Positions 8,970 to 17,921 of a DNA stretch of 64,000 bases are shown one piece after another (the stretch's first letter is position 1; each line of letters begins with the position of its first letter). Made by a program: the position numbers and the translations under genes. Source of the DNA: Mycobacterium sp. UM_CSW (GTDB lineage Bacteria; Actinomycetota; Actinomycetes; Mycobacteriales; Mycobacteriaceae); NCBI RefSeq assembly GCF_000455205.1, contig NZ_AUWQ01000066.1, positions 1 through 64,000 on the forward strand. The letters are read 5' to 3'. The notes under the pieces were generated by a model. That model saw nothing but the letters and a program-made list of their open reading frames with translations. It searched no databases and was not told the DNA's origin.

Positions 8970-10340
8970 CTAAGGGGTGCTGCATGGCCGGCCGGCGCGC
9001 GCGACGAAGCGCGCCACGGCGCCCGGCGCGGCGGCCGGGTGGGTGTGCAGGTAAGACGCGTGCACGCCGGCGTGCACGGCGCCGTCGGAGACCGCCTGGA
9101 CCTGATCACCCTGGTACACCCACGCCGGCTGGTAGCTCTGGGCGAAAGTCACTGCGGTCCGGTGGAATTCGTGCCCGACCACCCGCTCGCCGACGGAATA
9201 CAGCGGCGAATCCACCACCGCGACGGCCTCACGGTAGGCCAGCGTGAGGTGCGGCGTGAAGTGCGCCGACCCGGCCAGCACCCCACACATCGGTTGTCCG
9301 TCGAGTTCTGAGGCCAGGTAGATCAGCCCGGCGCATTCGGCGTGCACGGGCCCGCCGGCGGCGGCCAGCTCGTTGATCTGGCGGCGGACAACCTCGTTGG
9401 CCGACAGCTCGGCGGTGAACTGCTCGGGAAAGCCGCCGGGCAACAGGACCGCGTCGGTGCCGTCGGGCAACGCGTCGACGAGCGGGTCGAACTCGGCGAC
9501 GTCGGCGCCGGCGGCGCGCAGCAGCTCCACGTGCTCGGCATAGCCGAAGCTGAACGCCTTTCCGGCCGCCACGGCGACGGTGGCGCGCGCGGCCGGCGTC
9601 TCGCCCACCGCCGCGGCGGGGTCCCACGGCGCATCGGCGCAGCCACAGCGGGCGGCCGCCACCACGGCGGCCAGATCGACGTGGCGGGCGACCAGGGCGG
9701 TCATCGCCTGCACCGCGTCGTGCGCGCGGTGCCCGTACTCCACGGCCGTGACGAGCCCGAGATACCTTGTGGGCAGTTCCAATTCGGCGGTGCGAGGGAT
9801 GGCGCCCAACACCGGGACGCCGGCCTGCTCGCAGGCCTGTCGCAGCACTTGCTCGTGGCGGGGCGATCCGACCCGGTTGAGGATCACGCCGCAGATGCGG
9901 GTGGCGGCGTCGAAGGTCGAAAACCCGTGCAGCAGAGCCGCGATGCTGTGGCTCTGGCCGCGCGCGTCGACCACCAGGATCACCGGGGTGCCCAGCAGGC
10001 CGGCGACGTGGGCGGTGGAGCCCGTCGCGGGCGCGGTCGTTCCGATGCGCCCGTCGAACAGCCCCATCACGCCCTCGATGACGGCAATGTCCGCGCCGAC
10101 GATTCCGTGCGCGTACAGCGGGCCGATGAGCCGCTCGCCCACCAACACCGGATCGAGGTTGCGGCCGGGGCGCCCGGCGGCCAGGCCGTGGTAGCCGGGG
10201 TCGATGAAGTCGGGGCCGACCTTGAACGGCGCGACGGCATGGCCCGCCTCGCGCAGGGCACCGATCAAACCCGTTGCGACGGTGGTCTTTCCGCTTCCCG
10301 ACGCGGGCGCGGCGATGACCACCGCGGGGACCGGCGTCAT
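8970..10340 (-). CDS. cobB: Cobyrinic/hydrogenobyrinic acid a,c-diamide synthase CobB
   Basis: A 456-residue ATP- and glutamine-dependent amidase that amidates the a and c side chains of the corrin ring. The ATG at 10340 places the P-loop at the very N-terminus (VIAAPASGSGKTT). A class I glutamine amidotransferase domain occupies the C-terminal part, with the nucleophile Cys in HAECAG (about residue 335) and the His in GHEFHRT. The upstream extension to 10406 looks non-coding because it runs into the hairpins of the intergenic gap. Matches Rv2848c. It lies between cobO and cysG in a minus-strand cobalamin run. Confidence 0.95.
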   Translation of the reverse strand: MTPVPAVVIAAPASGSGKTTVATGLIGALREAGHAVAPFKVGPDFIDPGYHGLAAGRPGRNLDPVLVGERLIGPLYAHGIVGADIAVIEGVMGLFDGRIGTTAPATGSTAHVAGLLGTPVILVVDARGQSHSIAALLHGFSTFDAATRICGVILNRVGSPRHEQVLRQACEQAGVPVLGAIPRTAELELPTRYLGLVTAVEYGHRAHDAVQAMTALVARHVDLAAVVAAARCGCADAPWDPAAAVGETPAARATVAVAAGKAFSFGYAEHVELLRAAGADVAEFDPLVDALPDGTDAVLLPGGFPEQFTAELSANEVVRRQINELAAAGGPVHAECAGLIYLASELDGQPMCGVLAGSAHFTPHLTLAYREAVAVVDSPLYSVGERVVGHEFHRTAVTFAQSYQPAWVYQGDQVQAVSDGAVHAGVHASYLHTHPAAAPGAVARFVARAGRPCSTP

Positions 10341-10386
10341 CGCCTCACCCGCTGCCGCGAGCGCGCGCAAAATGACACCGAATACG

Positions 10387-10430
10387 GCGTGTCGCCGTAC
10401 AGACACGCGCCCTCGCGGCGACTCGCGAGG
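10387..10430. other. Two adjacent short hairpins upstream of cobB
   Basis: In the 94-nt gap between cobO and cobB, GCGTGTC (10387-10393) pairs with GACACGC (10402-10408), and CCTCGCG (10411-10417) pairs with CGCGAGG (10424-10430). On the minus strand both lie in the cobB leader. They may be a partial terminator, an attenuator or an intergenic repeat. No riboswitch consensus was seen here. Confidence 0.45.
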
Positions 10431-10434
10431 ACGC

Positions 10435-11049
10435 TCACCACTCGATGCCCTTCTGCCCCTTGCGGCCCGCGTCCATCGGGTGTTTGACCTTGGTCATCTC
10501 GGTGACCAGATCGGCGGCGTCGACCAGCCGCTGTGGGGCGTCGCGACCGGTGATCACCACGTGCTGGTGGCCGGGCCTGGCCAGCAGGGCGTCGACCACG
10601 TCGTCGACGTCGACCCAGCCCCACTTGAGCGGATAGGTGAATTCGTCCAGCACGTAGAAGTCGTGCCGCTGCGCGGCCAGCCGGCGCGCGATCTCGGCCC
10701 AACCGTCCGCCGCGGCCGCCGCGTGGTCGATTTCGCTGCCGGCCTTGCGCGTCCAGGACCAGCCGGCGCCCATCTTGTGCCATTCGACCGCTCCGCCGGC
10801 GCCGTCGCGTTCGTGCAGCTCGCCGAGCCGGGCGAACGCCGCCTCCTCGCCCACCTTCCACTTCGCGCTCTTGACGAATTGGAAGACGGCCACCCGCAGG
10901 CCGGCGTTCCACGCCCGCAACGCCATGCCGAATGCCGCCGTCGACTTTCCCTTGCCCGCGCCGGTATGCACCGCCAGTACGGGCGTGTTGCGGCGCGCCC
11001 GGGTGGTCAGGCCGTCGTCGGGCACTTCGAGCGGTTTCCCTTGTGGCAT
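10435..11049 (-). CDS. cobO: Corrinoid adenosyltransferase CobO (CobA type)
   Basis: A 204-residue enzyme that transfers the adenosyl group of ATP to cob(I)alamin or its precursors, forming the Co-C bond. The nucleotide loop GAGKGKSTAAFG near residue 30 is the family P-loop, and YVLDEFTYPLKWGW in the middle is the Walker-B-like and corrinoid-facing region. Cytoplasmic. It lies 16 nt after the chelatase gene and matches Rv2849c in order and length. Confidence 0.96.
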   Translation of the reverse strand: MPQGKPLEVPDDGLTTRARRNTPVLAVHTGAGKGKSTAAFGMALRAWNAGLRVAVFQFVKSAKWKVGEEAAFARLGELHERDGAGGAVEWHKMGAGWSWTRKAGSEIDHAAAAADGWAEIARRLAAQRHDFYVLDEFTYPLKWGWVDVDDVVDALLARPGHQHVVITGRDAPQRLVDAADLVTEMTKVKHPMDAGRKGQKGIEW

Positions 11050-11065
11050 GGGGGCTTACCCTCGC

Positions 11066-12892
11066 TCAGGCCGCGCCGCGCACGGCGCGCGTCAGGTGAT
11101 CGGCGCGCAACTGCTCGAGCCGCGCCGCCGGCGCGCCGAGCTGATCCGCGAGCTGACGGGCCAGCCCCAGCCGCACGTACGACGTCTCGCAGTCCACGAC
11201 CACCGCGGCGGCGCCTTCCGCGTGCAGCCGGGCCGCCGCGATTCGGCTGCGCCCCAACGGGTCCGGCCCGGCGGTGGCCCGGCCGTCTGTGAGCACGACC
11301 ACCAGTGGGCGCCGCGCGCGGTCGCGCGCCTTTTCCCGGATGATCAGCTCGCGCGCGGCCAGCAGGCCCTCGGCCAGCGGGGTCTTGCCGCCGGTGTCGA
11401 AGCGGGCGAGTCGCCGCCCGGCGATGTGCGCCGACGATGTCGGCGGGAGCAACAGCCGGGCCTCCTGTTGACGGAAGGTGATCACCGCGACCTTGTCCCG
11501 GCGCTGGTAGGCGTCGCGCAGCAGCGACAGGGTGGCGCCGCTCACGGCGGCCATGCGATCGCGGGCGGCCATCGAGCCCGACGCGTCGACGACGAAGATC
11601 ACCAGGTTGCCTTCGCGCCCTTCGCGGATGGCGCGGCGCACGTCCTGCGGGCCGGGCCGCAGCGGCCCCGTTCCGGCGCGCTCGGCGGCCGCCAGCAGAG
11701 TGGCGAACAGGTGCAGCCCGTGCGCGCCGGAGCCGGTGTCGCCGACTTCGGCGGCGGACACCACCATGCCGGAAGTGTTGCGCGCCCGCGACCGCCGTCC
11801 GGGCGCGCCCTCGCCGACCCCTGGGACGGTCAACGCCCGGGTGCGAAACGTCGCCGACGGCGGCGCGCTGGGTTTCGTCGACGATCGCGGCTTCGAATTC
11901 GCCTGCGGTTCAGGCGCTTCGGTGGCCTGCCCGCCCCCGGGCGGGTCGGGATCGGGCTCGGCGTCTTCGGAACCGGCTTGCGCCAGGGCCTCGTCCAGCT
12001 GGTCGCGATCGATGCCGGGCTCGTCGAACGGGTCGCGGCGGCGCCGGTGCGGCAACGCCAGCTCGGCCGCCACCCGGATGTCCTGTTCGTCGACGGTGGT
12101 GGCGCCGCGCCACGCGGCATGCGCGACCGCGGTGCGGGCCAGGACCAGGTCCGCCCGCATGCCGTCGACGTCGAACGCCGCGCACAGGGCGGCGATGCGC
12201 CGTAATTCGTTGTCCGGCAAGGACACCTGGTCGACGAGGGCCCGGGCCGCGGCGATCCGGTGGGCCAGTTCCGCGTCGGCGTCGGCGTAGCGCGCCGCGA
12301 ATGCGTCCGGGTCCGCTTCGTAGGCCATCCGCTGCCGGATCACCTGCATCCGCACGTCGACGTCGCGCGACGCGTGCACGTCGACGGTGAGCCCGAACCG
12401 GTCCAGCAACTGGGGACGCAGCTCGCCCTCCTCCGGGTTCATGGTGCCGATCAACACGAAGCGCGACTCGTGCGAGTGGGAGATGCCGTCGCGCTCGATG
12501 TGGACCCGCCCCATCGCGGCGGCGTCGAGCAACACGTCGACCAGGTGGTCGTGCAGCAGGTTGACCTCGTCGACGTAGAGCACGCCGCCGTGGGCGCGCG
12601 CCAGCAGCCCCGGGGAGAACGCGTGCTCGCCGTCGCGCAGCACCCGCTGCAGGTCAAGCGAGCCGATGACGCGGTCTTCGGTTGCGCCGAGGGGCATTTC
12701 GACCAGCCCGGCGTCGGAGCTTCCGGTCGCGGCGGACAGCAGCGCGGCCAGTCCGCGCACGGCCGTCGACTTGGCGGTGCCCTTCTCGCCGCGGATGAGC
12801 GCACCGCCGATCTCCGGGCGCACGGCGCACAGCAGCAGGGCCAGCCGCAGTTGGTCGTGCCCGACGATCGCGCTGAACGGATACGGCTTCAC
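11066..12892 (-). CDS. Fused ChlI/ChlD-type metal chelatase AAA+ and VWA subunit
   Basis: A 608-residue protein joining two chelatase subunits. Residues 1-300 are an AAA+ ATPase with Walker [10 protein letters not shown], Walker [11 protein letters not shown] and sensor region [22 protein letters not shown] Pro/Glu-rich linker (about 305-375) leads to a von Willebrand A domain with the MIDAS motif DASGSM (about residue 430). By family it powers metal insertion into a tetrapyrrole. M. tuberculosis makes no bacteriochlorophyll, so cobalt insertion together with a CobN-type subunit encoded elsewhere is the likely role. Matches Rv2850c. It starts with GTG 12892, overlapping the GNAT stop (GTGA). 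Confidence 0.9.
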   Translation of the reverse strand: MKPYPFSAIVGHDQLRLALLLCAVRPEIGGALIRGEKGTAKSTAVRGLAALLSAATGSSDAGLVEMPLGATEDRVIGSLDLQRVLRDGEHAFSPGLLARAHGGVLYVDEVNLLHDHLVDVLLDAAAMGRVHIERDGISHSHESRFVLIGTMNPEEGELRPQLLDRFGLTVDVHASRDVDVRMQVIRQRMAYEADPDAFAARYADADAELAHRIAAARALVDQVSLPDNELRRIAALCAAFDVDGMRADLVLARTAVAHAAWRGATTVDEQDIRVAAELALPHRRRRDPFDEPGIDRDQLDEALAQAGSEDAEPDPDPPGGGQATEAPEPQANSKPRSSTKPSAPPSATFRTRALTVPGVGEGAPGRRSRARNTSGMVVSAAEVGDTGSGAHGLHLFATLLAAAERAGTGPLRPGPQDVRRAIREGREGNLVIFVVDASGSMAARDRMAAVSGATLSLLRDAYQRRDKVAVITFRQQEARLLLPPTSSAHIAGRRLARFDTGGKTPLAEGLLAARELIIREKARDRARRPLVVVLTDGRATAGPDPLGRSRIAAARLHAEGAAAVVVDCETSYVRLGLARQLADQLGAPAARLEQLRADHLTRAVRGAA

Positions 12893-13359
12893 GGCGCCTC
12901 CGCCAGACCGGAGCCGGGACGCACCATCGGGATGTGCGGGATGCCGTCGTCGACGAAATCGTCACCGGCGCGGACGAATCCGTGCTGGGCGTACATGTCG
13001 GCCAGGTAGGCCTGGGCGTCGATCCGGCACGGGTAATCGCCGACCTCGGCCAGCGCGGCGCGCAGCAACCGGGTGGTGTGGCCCTGGCCGCGGGCGCTGC
13101 GTTTGGTGCACAGCCGCCCGAGCCGAAAGGCCTTCTCGCCGCCGGCGTGCTCCTCCATCAACCGCAACGTGCAGATCACCTCGCCGTCGGGCGTTTCCAG
13201 CCAGAAGTGCCGGGTTTCGGCGAGCAGGTCGCGCCCGTCCAGCTCCGGATAAGGGCAGGCCTGCTCGACGACGAACACTTCCACCCGCAGCTTGAGCAGC
13301 TCGTAAAGGGTCGCGGCGTCAAGGTCTTTGGACCAGGCGCGGCGCAGCGCTTCACTCAC
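12889..13359 (-). CDS. GNAT-family N-acetyltransferase, Rv2851c-like
   Basis: A 156-residue GNAT protein. GTG 13359 is the likely start because it gives the family N-terminus ([20 protein letters not shown]) and overlaps the mqo stop by 4 nt (GTGA); the open frame upstream runs over the mqo 3' end. The acetyl-CoA loop is the [13 protein letters not shown] region. The [14 protein letters not shown] start is characteristic of the ElaA subfamily. Substrate unknown. It lies between mqo and the chelatase in one transcript. Confidence 0.88.
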   Translation of the reverse strand: MSEALRRAWSKDLDAATLYELLKLRVEVFVVEQACPYPELDGRDLLAETRHFWLETPDGEVICTLRLMEEHAGGEKAFRLGRLCTKRSARGQGHTTRLLRAALAEVGDYPCRIDAQAYLADMYAQHGFVRAGDDFVDDGIPHIPMVRPGSGLAEAP

Positions 13360-14843
13360 GATGCCTCCAGCCCCAGCGCCTTGGTCCCCCACGACCAGAC
13401 GTCCTCGAACAGCGCGGGCTCCCGGGACAGCTCCGTCCCCAGCGACGGCACCATCTCCTTGAGCGCCGGCAACCACGAGGCATACCGGTCGGCGAAGCAG
13501 TGCTGCAGCACGTCGAGCATGGCCGGCACCGCGGTCGACGCCCCCGGGGAGCCGCCCAGCAGGCCGGCGATGCTGCCGTCGTCGGCGCTGAGCACGGTGG
13601 TGTTGAAGTCGAGCGCCCCGCCGCGGCGCCTGTCGCGGCGGATCACCTGAACCCGCTGGCCGGCGACGGTGAGCTGCCAGTCCGAATCGGTTGCGCTGGG
13701 CGCGAATTCGCGTAGCGCGCGCACCCGGTCGGGCTCGGAGAGCCGCAGCTGGCCGATCAGGTAGTTGAGCAGCGTCAGCTGGGTGGCCCCGACCCCGAGC
13801 ATCGACACCACGTTATCGGGCTTGACCGAGCGGGGCAGGTCGGTGAAATGGCCGTGCTTCAAGAACTTCGGCGACCAGCCGGCGAACGGCCCGAACACCA
13901 GCCACGACTTGCCGTTGACGAACCGAAGGTCGAGATGCAGCGCACCCAGCGGCGGCGCGCCCGGCGCCGGGGCGCCGTACACCTTGGCGCGGTGCGCGGC
14001 GGTGAGCGCCGGGTTGTCGGCGCGCAGGAACCGGCCGCCGATCGGGAAGCCTGCGTACCCCCTGACCTCCTTGATGCCCGACTTCTGCAGCAGCGGCAGC
14101 GCGTCTCCCCCGGCGCCGACGAACACGAATTTGGCGTTCAGCCGGCGCCTTTCGCCCGTGCGGCGGTTGCGGACCAGCAGCGTCCAGCTGCCGTCGGATT
14201 GGCGGGTCAGGTTGCGGACCTCGTGACCGAACAGCGCCGTCGCACCGCCCCGCACGCAGTAGCCGACGAGTTGTCTTGCCAGCGAACCGAAGTCGACGTC
14301 GGTGCCGTCGGCGGCCCAGTTGAGCGCGGTCGGCTCGGAGAAGTCACGTTTGGCCGCCATGAACGGCAGCCGCCGGGCGAACTCGTCCGGGTCGTCGATC
14401 AATTCGGTGCGCGCGAACAGCGGGTTACCGGCCAGCGCGCGCTGCCGCCGCCGCAGGTAGTCCACGCGCTGCGCCCCGCGCACGAAGCTGGCGTGTGGGA
14501 CCGGGTTGAGGAAGCTGCGGTCGGTCAGGATGCCGTTCTCGACGGCGTACGCCCAGAACTGGCGCGTCACCTGGAACTGCTCGTTGATGCGCACGGCTTT
14601 GGTGATGTCGATCGAACCGTCGGGGTTCTCCGGCGTGTAGTTCAGCTCGCACAGCGCGGAGTGCCCGGTGCCGGCGTTGTTCCAGGGGCTGCTGCTCTCG
14701 GCGGCGACGGCGTCCAGCCGCTCGATCAGCGTGATCGACCAGTCGGGTTCCAGCCGACGCAGCAATGCGCCCAGCGTGGCGCTCATGATGCCCGCACCGA
14801 CCAGCACGACGTCGGCGCGTGCGGTTCTGGCTGGGCCTGACAC
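13356..14843 (-). CDS. mqo: Malate:quinone oxidoreductase
   Basis: A 495-residue FAD enzyme that oxidises malate to oxaloacetate and passes electrons to menaquinone at the membrane. The N-terminal dinucleotide fold is [20 protein letters not shown], and further family sequences are [21 protein letters not shown] and [17 protein letters not shown]. It starts with GTG 14843 and matches Rv2852c. It is the first gene of the minus-strand run that continues into the cobalamin genes. Confidence 0.96.
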   Translation of the reverse strand: MSGPARTARADVVLVGAGIMSATLGALLRRLEPDWSITLIERLDAVAAESSSPWNNAGTGHSALCELNYTPENPDGSIDITKAVRINEQFQVTRQFWAYAVENGILTDRSFLNPVPHASFVRGAQRVDYLRRRQRALAGNPLFARTELIDDPDEFARRLPFMAAKRDFSEPTALNWAADGTDVDFGSLARQLVGYCVRGGATALFGHEVRNLTRQSDGSWTLLVRNRRTGERRRLNAKFVFVGAGGDALPLLQKSGIKEVRGYAGFPIGGRFLRADNPALTAAHRAKVYGAPAPGAPPLGALHLDLRFVNGKSWLVFGPFAGWSPKFLKHGHFTDLPRSVKPDNVVSMLGVGATQLTLLNYLIGQLRLSEPDRVRALREFAPSATDSDWQLTVAGQRVQVIRRDRRRGGALDFNTTVLSADDGSIAGLLGGSPGASTAVPAMLDVLQHCFADRYASWLPALKEMVPSLGTELSREPALFEDVWSWGTKALGLEAS

Positions 14844-14922
14844 CGTCCCAGGTTATCCCGCGCCTATCAGGAGCTAACGACGTGCAGCCCACCCGCAACC
14901 GGCAAAACATTAAGCTGGCCTC

Positions 14923-15957
14923 GTGACTGGCGGGGCGACTGGCTGGGTGCCTGACGTGCTGCCCGGCTATTGGCAGCGCACGATCCCGCTCGGGCTCGAC
15001 CCCGTCGGCGAGGGCGAGATCGTGGCGACGCTGGTCCGCCGCGGCGAGCCCTCGGACGCACGGCACGCCGTCCTGGCCGTGCACGGCTACACCGACTACT
15101 TCTTCCACACCGAGTTGGCGGATCACTTCGCCGAGCGTGGCTTCGCCTTCTACGCGCTGGACCTGCAGAAGTGCGGCCGGTCGCGCCGCGACGGCCAGAC
15201 CCCGCATTTCATCACCGACCTGGCCCACTATGACGCCGAACTCGAGCACGCGCTGGCGGCCGTCCGCGAGCCCGGCCCCTCCGGCCGGCGAGCCAAGGTC
15301 CTGGTCTACGGCCATTCCTCCGGCGGGCTAATCGTGCCCCTGTGGCTGGACCGGCTGCGCCGGCGCGATCCCGCGGCGCACGCCGGGGTCGGCGGCCTGG
15401 TCCTCAACAGCCCGTTCCTCGACCTGCACGGCCCCGCGGTGCTGCGCCACTCGGTGACCTCGGCGGTGATCGCCGGCCTATCCCGGGTGAAGTCCAAGGG
15501 CGTGGTCCGCGGATCCACCGAAGGTGGCTACGGCACCACCCTGCACCGCGACTACCACGGCGAGTTCGACTACAACCTGCAGTGGAAGCCGCTGGGCGGC
15601 TTCCCGATCACCCTCGGCTGGTTGCACGCCATCCGCCGTGGCCAGGCGCGCCTGCACCGCGGGCTCGACGTCGGCGTGCCCAACCTGATCCTGCGTTCCG
15701 ACCGCACCGTGCGCGAAACCAACGACCCGGCGTCCATGCAAACCGGTGACGCGGTACTCGACGTCACCCAGATCGCCAAGTGGGCGGGCTGCATCGGCAA
15801 TCGCACCACCATCGTCCCGGTGCCCGACGCCAAACACGACGTGTTCCTCTCGCTGGCCCAACCGCGTCGCACCGCTTATCGAGAACTGGACATGTGGCTG
15901 GACCACTACCTCGGCAGCGAAAACAGGCCCGCCCCGGCGTCCCCGGGGAAGGGGTGA
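14923..15957 (+). CDS. Alpha/beta-hydrolase (lysophospholipase-like), Rv2854-like
   Basis: A 344-residue serine hydrolase starting at GTG 14923. The nucleophile elbow is GHSSGG (about residue 129), an oxyanion-region HGYTDYFFHTELADHF lies near residue 50, and the catalytic His is in DAKHDVFLS near the C-terminus. This layout fits monoacylglycerol lipase/lysophospholipase-type enzymes. No signal peptide is seen. It is divergent from mqo and lies 10 nt before mtr, as Rv2854 does in M. tuberculosis; the PE_PGRS gene found upstream there is absent. Substrate unknown. Confidence 0.85.
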   Translation: MTGGATGWVPDVLPGYWQRTIPLGLDPVGEGEIVATLVRRGEPSDARHAVLAVHGYTDYFFHTELADHFAERGFAFYALDLQKCGRSRRDGQTPHFITDLAHYDAELEHALAAVREPGPSGRRAKVLVYGHSSGGLIVPLWLDRLRRRDPAAHAGVGGLVLNSPFLDLHGPAVLRHSVTSAVIAGLSRVKSKGVVRGSTEGGYGTTLHRDYHGEFDYNLQWKPLGGFPITLGWLHAIRRGQARLHRGLDVGVPNLILRSDRTVRETNDPASMQTGDAVLDVTQIAKWAGCIGNRTTIVPVPDAKHDVFLSLAQPRRTAYRELDMWLDHYLGSENRPAPASPGKG

Positions 15958-15967
15958 CGGCCCGAGC

Positions 15968-17362
15968 ATGGAAACCTACGACATCGCGATCATCGGAACC
16001 GGTTCGGGTAACACCATTCTGGACGAAAGGTACGCCGGCAAGCGCGTCGCCATCTGCGAGCACGGCACCTTCGGCGGCACCTGCCTCAACGTCGGGTGCA
16101 TCCCGACGAAGATGTTCGTCTACGCCGCCGAGGTCGCGGCCACCGTGCGCGAGGCGGCCCGCTACGGCGTCGACGCGCACATCGACGGCGTGCGCTGGGA
16201 CGACATCGTCTCGCGTGTCTTCGGGCGCATCGACCCCATCTCGATGAGCGGCGAAGAGTACCGGCGCTCGTTGCCCAATGTCGATCTGTATGAACGGCAC
16301 ACCCGGTTCAGACCGGTCCAATCCGACGGGCGATACCTGCTGCGCACCGACGCGGGCGAGGAATTCACCGCCGATCAGGTGGTGATCGCGGCGGGCTCGC
16401 GACCGGTGATCCCCTCCACCATTCTCGCGTCTGACGTGCACTACCACACCAGCGACACCATCATGCGCATCCCCGAACTGCCCGAGCACCTGGTGATCAT
16501 CGGAAGCGGTTTCGTGGCAACGGAATTCGCGCACGTGTTTTCCGCGCTCGGCACCCGGGTCACCCTGGTGGTCCGGGGCTCCACGCTGCTGCGCCACTTC
16601 GACGACACGATCTGCAAACGGTTTACCCGCATCGCCTCGCGCAAATGGGAGCTGCGCACCCACCGGATGGTCGCTCGCGCCGCCAACCGCGGCTCCGGCG
16701 TCGCGCTCGAGCTCGACGACGGCTCCACCCTGAACGCCGACGTGCTGCTGGTTGCGACCGGCCGGTTGCCCAATGGCGACCTGCTGGACGCCGAGCAGGC
16801 CGGTATCGATGTCCAGAACGGCCAGGTGGTGGTCGACGAATACCAACGCACTTCGGCGCGCGGCGCTTTCGCGCTCGGCGACGTGTCGTCGCCGTACCAG
16901 CTCAAGCACGTCGCCAACCACGAGGCCCGCGTCGTGCAGCACAACCTGCTGTGCGACTGGGACGACACCGAGTCTATGGCGGTGACCGACCACCGATTCG
17001 TGCCGTCGGCGGTGTTCACCGATCCCCAGCTGGCGACCGTCGGCCTCACCGAAAACCAGGCGATCGCAAAGGGATTCGATATCTCGGTCAAGGTCCAGGA
17101 CTACGCCGACGTCGCCTACGGTTGGGCGATGGAGGACACCACCGGCATCGTCAAACTCATCGCCGAGCGCAACACCGGGTGCCTGTTGGGCGCGCACATC
17201 ATGGGCCACCAGGCGTCGTCGATCATCCAGCCGCTGATCCAGGCGATGAGCTTCGGTCTGACCGCCCCGGAGATGGCGCGCGGCCAGTACTGGATTCATC
17301 CGGCGCTGCCCGAGGTGGTCGAGAACGCCCTACTGGGCCTGCGCCCGCCTCAGCCGCGCTGA
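15968..17362 (+). CDS. mtr: Mycothione reductase
   Basis: A 464-residue FAD-dependent pyridine nucleotide-disulfide reductase that reduces mycothione to mycothiol, the main low-molecular-weight thiol of mycobacteria. The FAD motif IIGTGSGNT is at residues 8-16. The redox pair is C39/C44 in FGGTCLNVGCIPTK. The NADPH fold is IIGSGFVATEFAHVFSALG, and the HPALPEVVENA segment at the C-terminus supplies the catalytic His/Glu. ATG 15968 fits the family start; the frame is open upstream only as a shadow of the hydrolase gene. Its 3' end overlaps the Fur-family gene by 13 nt. Confidence 0.97.
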   Translation: METYDIAIIGTGSGNTILDERYAGKRVAICEHGTFGGTCLNVGCIPTKMFVYAAEVAATVREAARYGVDAHIDGVRWDDIVSRVFGRIDPISMSGEEYRRSLPNVDLYERHTRFRPVQSDGRYLLRTDAGEEFTADQVVIAAGSRPVIPSTILASDVHYHTSDTIMRIPELPEHLVIIGSGFVATEFAHVFSALGTRVTLVVRGSTLLRHFDDTICKRFTRIASRKWELRTHRMVARAANRGSGVALELDDGSTLNADVLLVATGRLPNGDLLDAEQAGIDVQNGQVVVDEYQRTSARGAFALGDVSSPYQLKHVANHEARVVQHNLLCDWDDTESMAVTDHRFVPSAVFTDPQLATVGLTENQAIAKGFDISVKVQDYADVAYGWAMEDTTGIVKLIAERNTGCLLGAHIMGHQASSIIQPLIQAMSFGLTAPEMARGQYWIHPALPEVVENALLGLRPPQPR

Positions 17363-17826
17363 CACTGCGGGCACAGCCCGTGCAGCGTCAAGCCCGCCGC
17401 CTCCGACAGCGCGAACGCGCTGCCCGCCATCGCGTGCTCGAGCGCCGAGCTCAGCTGCCGGGCGGGCACCTCGATGATCGAGCCGCAGCGGGTGCACACC
17501 GCGTGGTGGTGGGGGGCGGTGGCCAGGCCGTAGGTACTCACGCCGCCCTCGAGGGTCAGCGCGTGCAGCACGCCCTGGTCGACCAGGGTCGTCACGGTGC
17601 GATAGATCGTCGCGACATCGGGCGGTGGGGTGCCGGGCGGCAGGGACGCGCGCACCCGCTGGTGAATCTCGGCCACCGGCAGGTGGCCGTTGACCGGCTC
17701 AAGCACGGCCAACACCTGGATCCGCGACGCCATCCGGCGCAGCCCGTGGGCCCGAAGGAGACCACCGATCCGTTCGGTGACGGCGGGGTCGAGCGCGGTG
17801 GCCTGTTTGGAGGCCTTGGGCGTCAT
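17350..17826 (-). CDS. Fur-family metalloregulator, probably nickel-responsive (Nur-like)
   Basis: A 158-residue Fur-family repressor. The winged-helix DNA-binding part spans about residues 20-95 (PDVATIYRTVTTLVDQGVLH is the recognition region). The dimerisation part has metal-binding HHHAVCTRCG and a C-terminal CPQC, the usual structural zinc site. It is divergently transcribed from nicT, with a Nur-type operator in the gap. Fur, Zur and Nur cannot be told apart from sequence alone. The nickel transporter next door, the operator sequence and the hydrogenase nearby favour nickel. It would repress nicT when Ni(II) is sufficient, and perhaps itself. Confidence 0.85.
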   Translation of the reverse strand: MTPKASKQATALDPAVTERIGGLLRAHGLRRMASRIQVLAVLEPVNGHLPVAEIHQRVRASLPPGTPPPDVATIYRTVTTLVDQGVLHALTLEGGVSTYGLATAPHHHAVCTRCGSIIEVPARQLSSALEHAMAGSAFALSEAAGLTLHGLCPQCQRG

Positions 17827-17879
17827 CCTCTCAGTGTCGCGGCCGGCACCCCGGATTGCCAGTTTTCCCCTGGCTACTC

Positions 17880-17896
17880 CTGCAATCCACTTGCAA
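17880..17896. promoter_or_regulatory. Nur-type operator upstream of nicT
   Basis: The sequence ctgcaa-tccac-ttgcaa matches the Nur box described for Streptomyces coelicolor (TTGCAA-N5-TTGCAA) in 11 of 12 defined bases. It lies 54 nt upstream of the Fur-family start and 26 nt upstream of the nicT start, so it could cover both promoters. Binding is inferred. No second copy was seen upstream of hypA or hhyS. Confidence 0.7.
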
Positions 17897-17921
17897 TTGG
17901 CTCGCGACGCTCCCTAATGTC

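Noticed and set aside
8037-9311. Long plus-strand frame opposite cysG and cobB
   Set aside because: Codon content is typical of a high-GC antisense shadow and both minus-strand genes are well identified.
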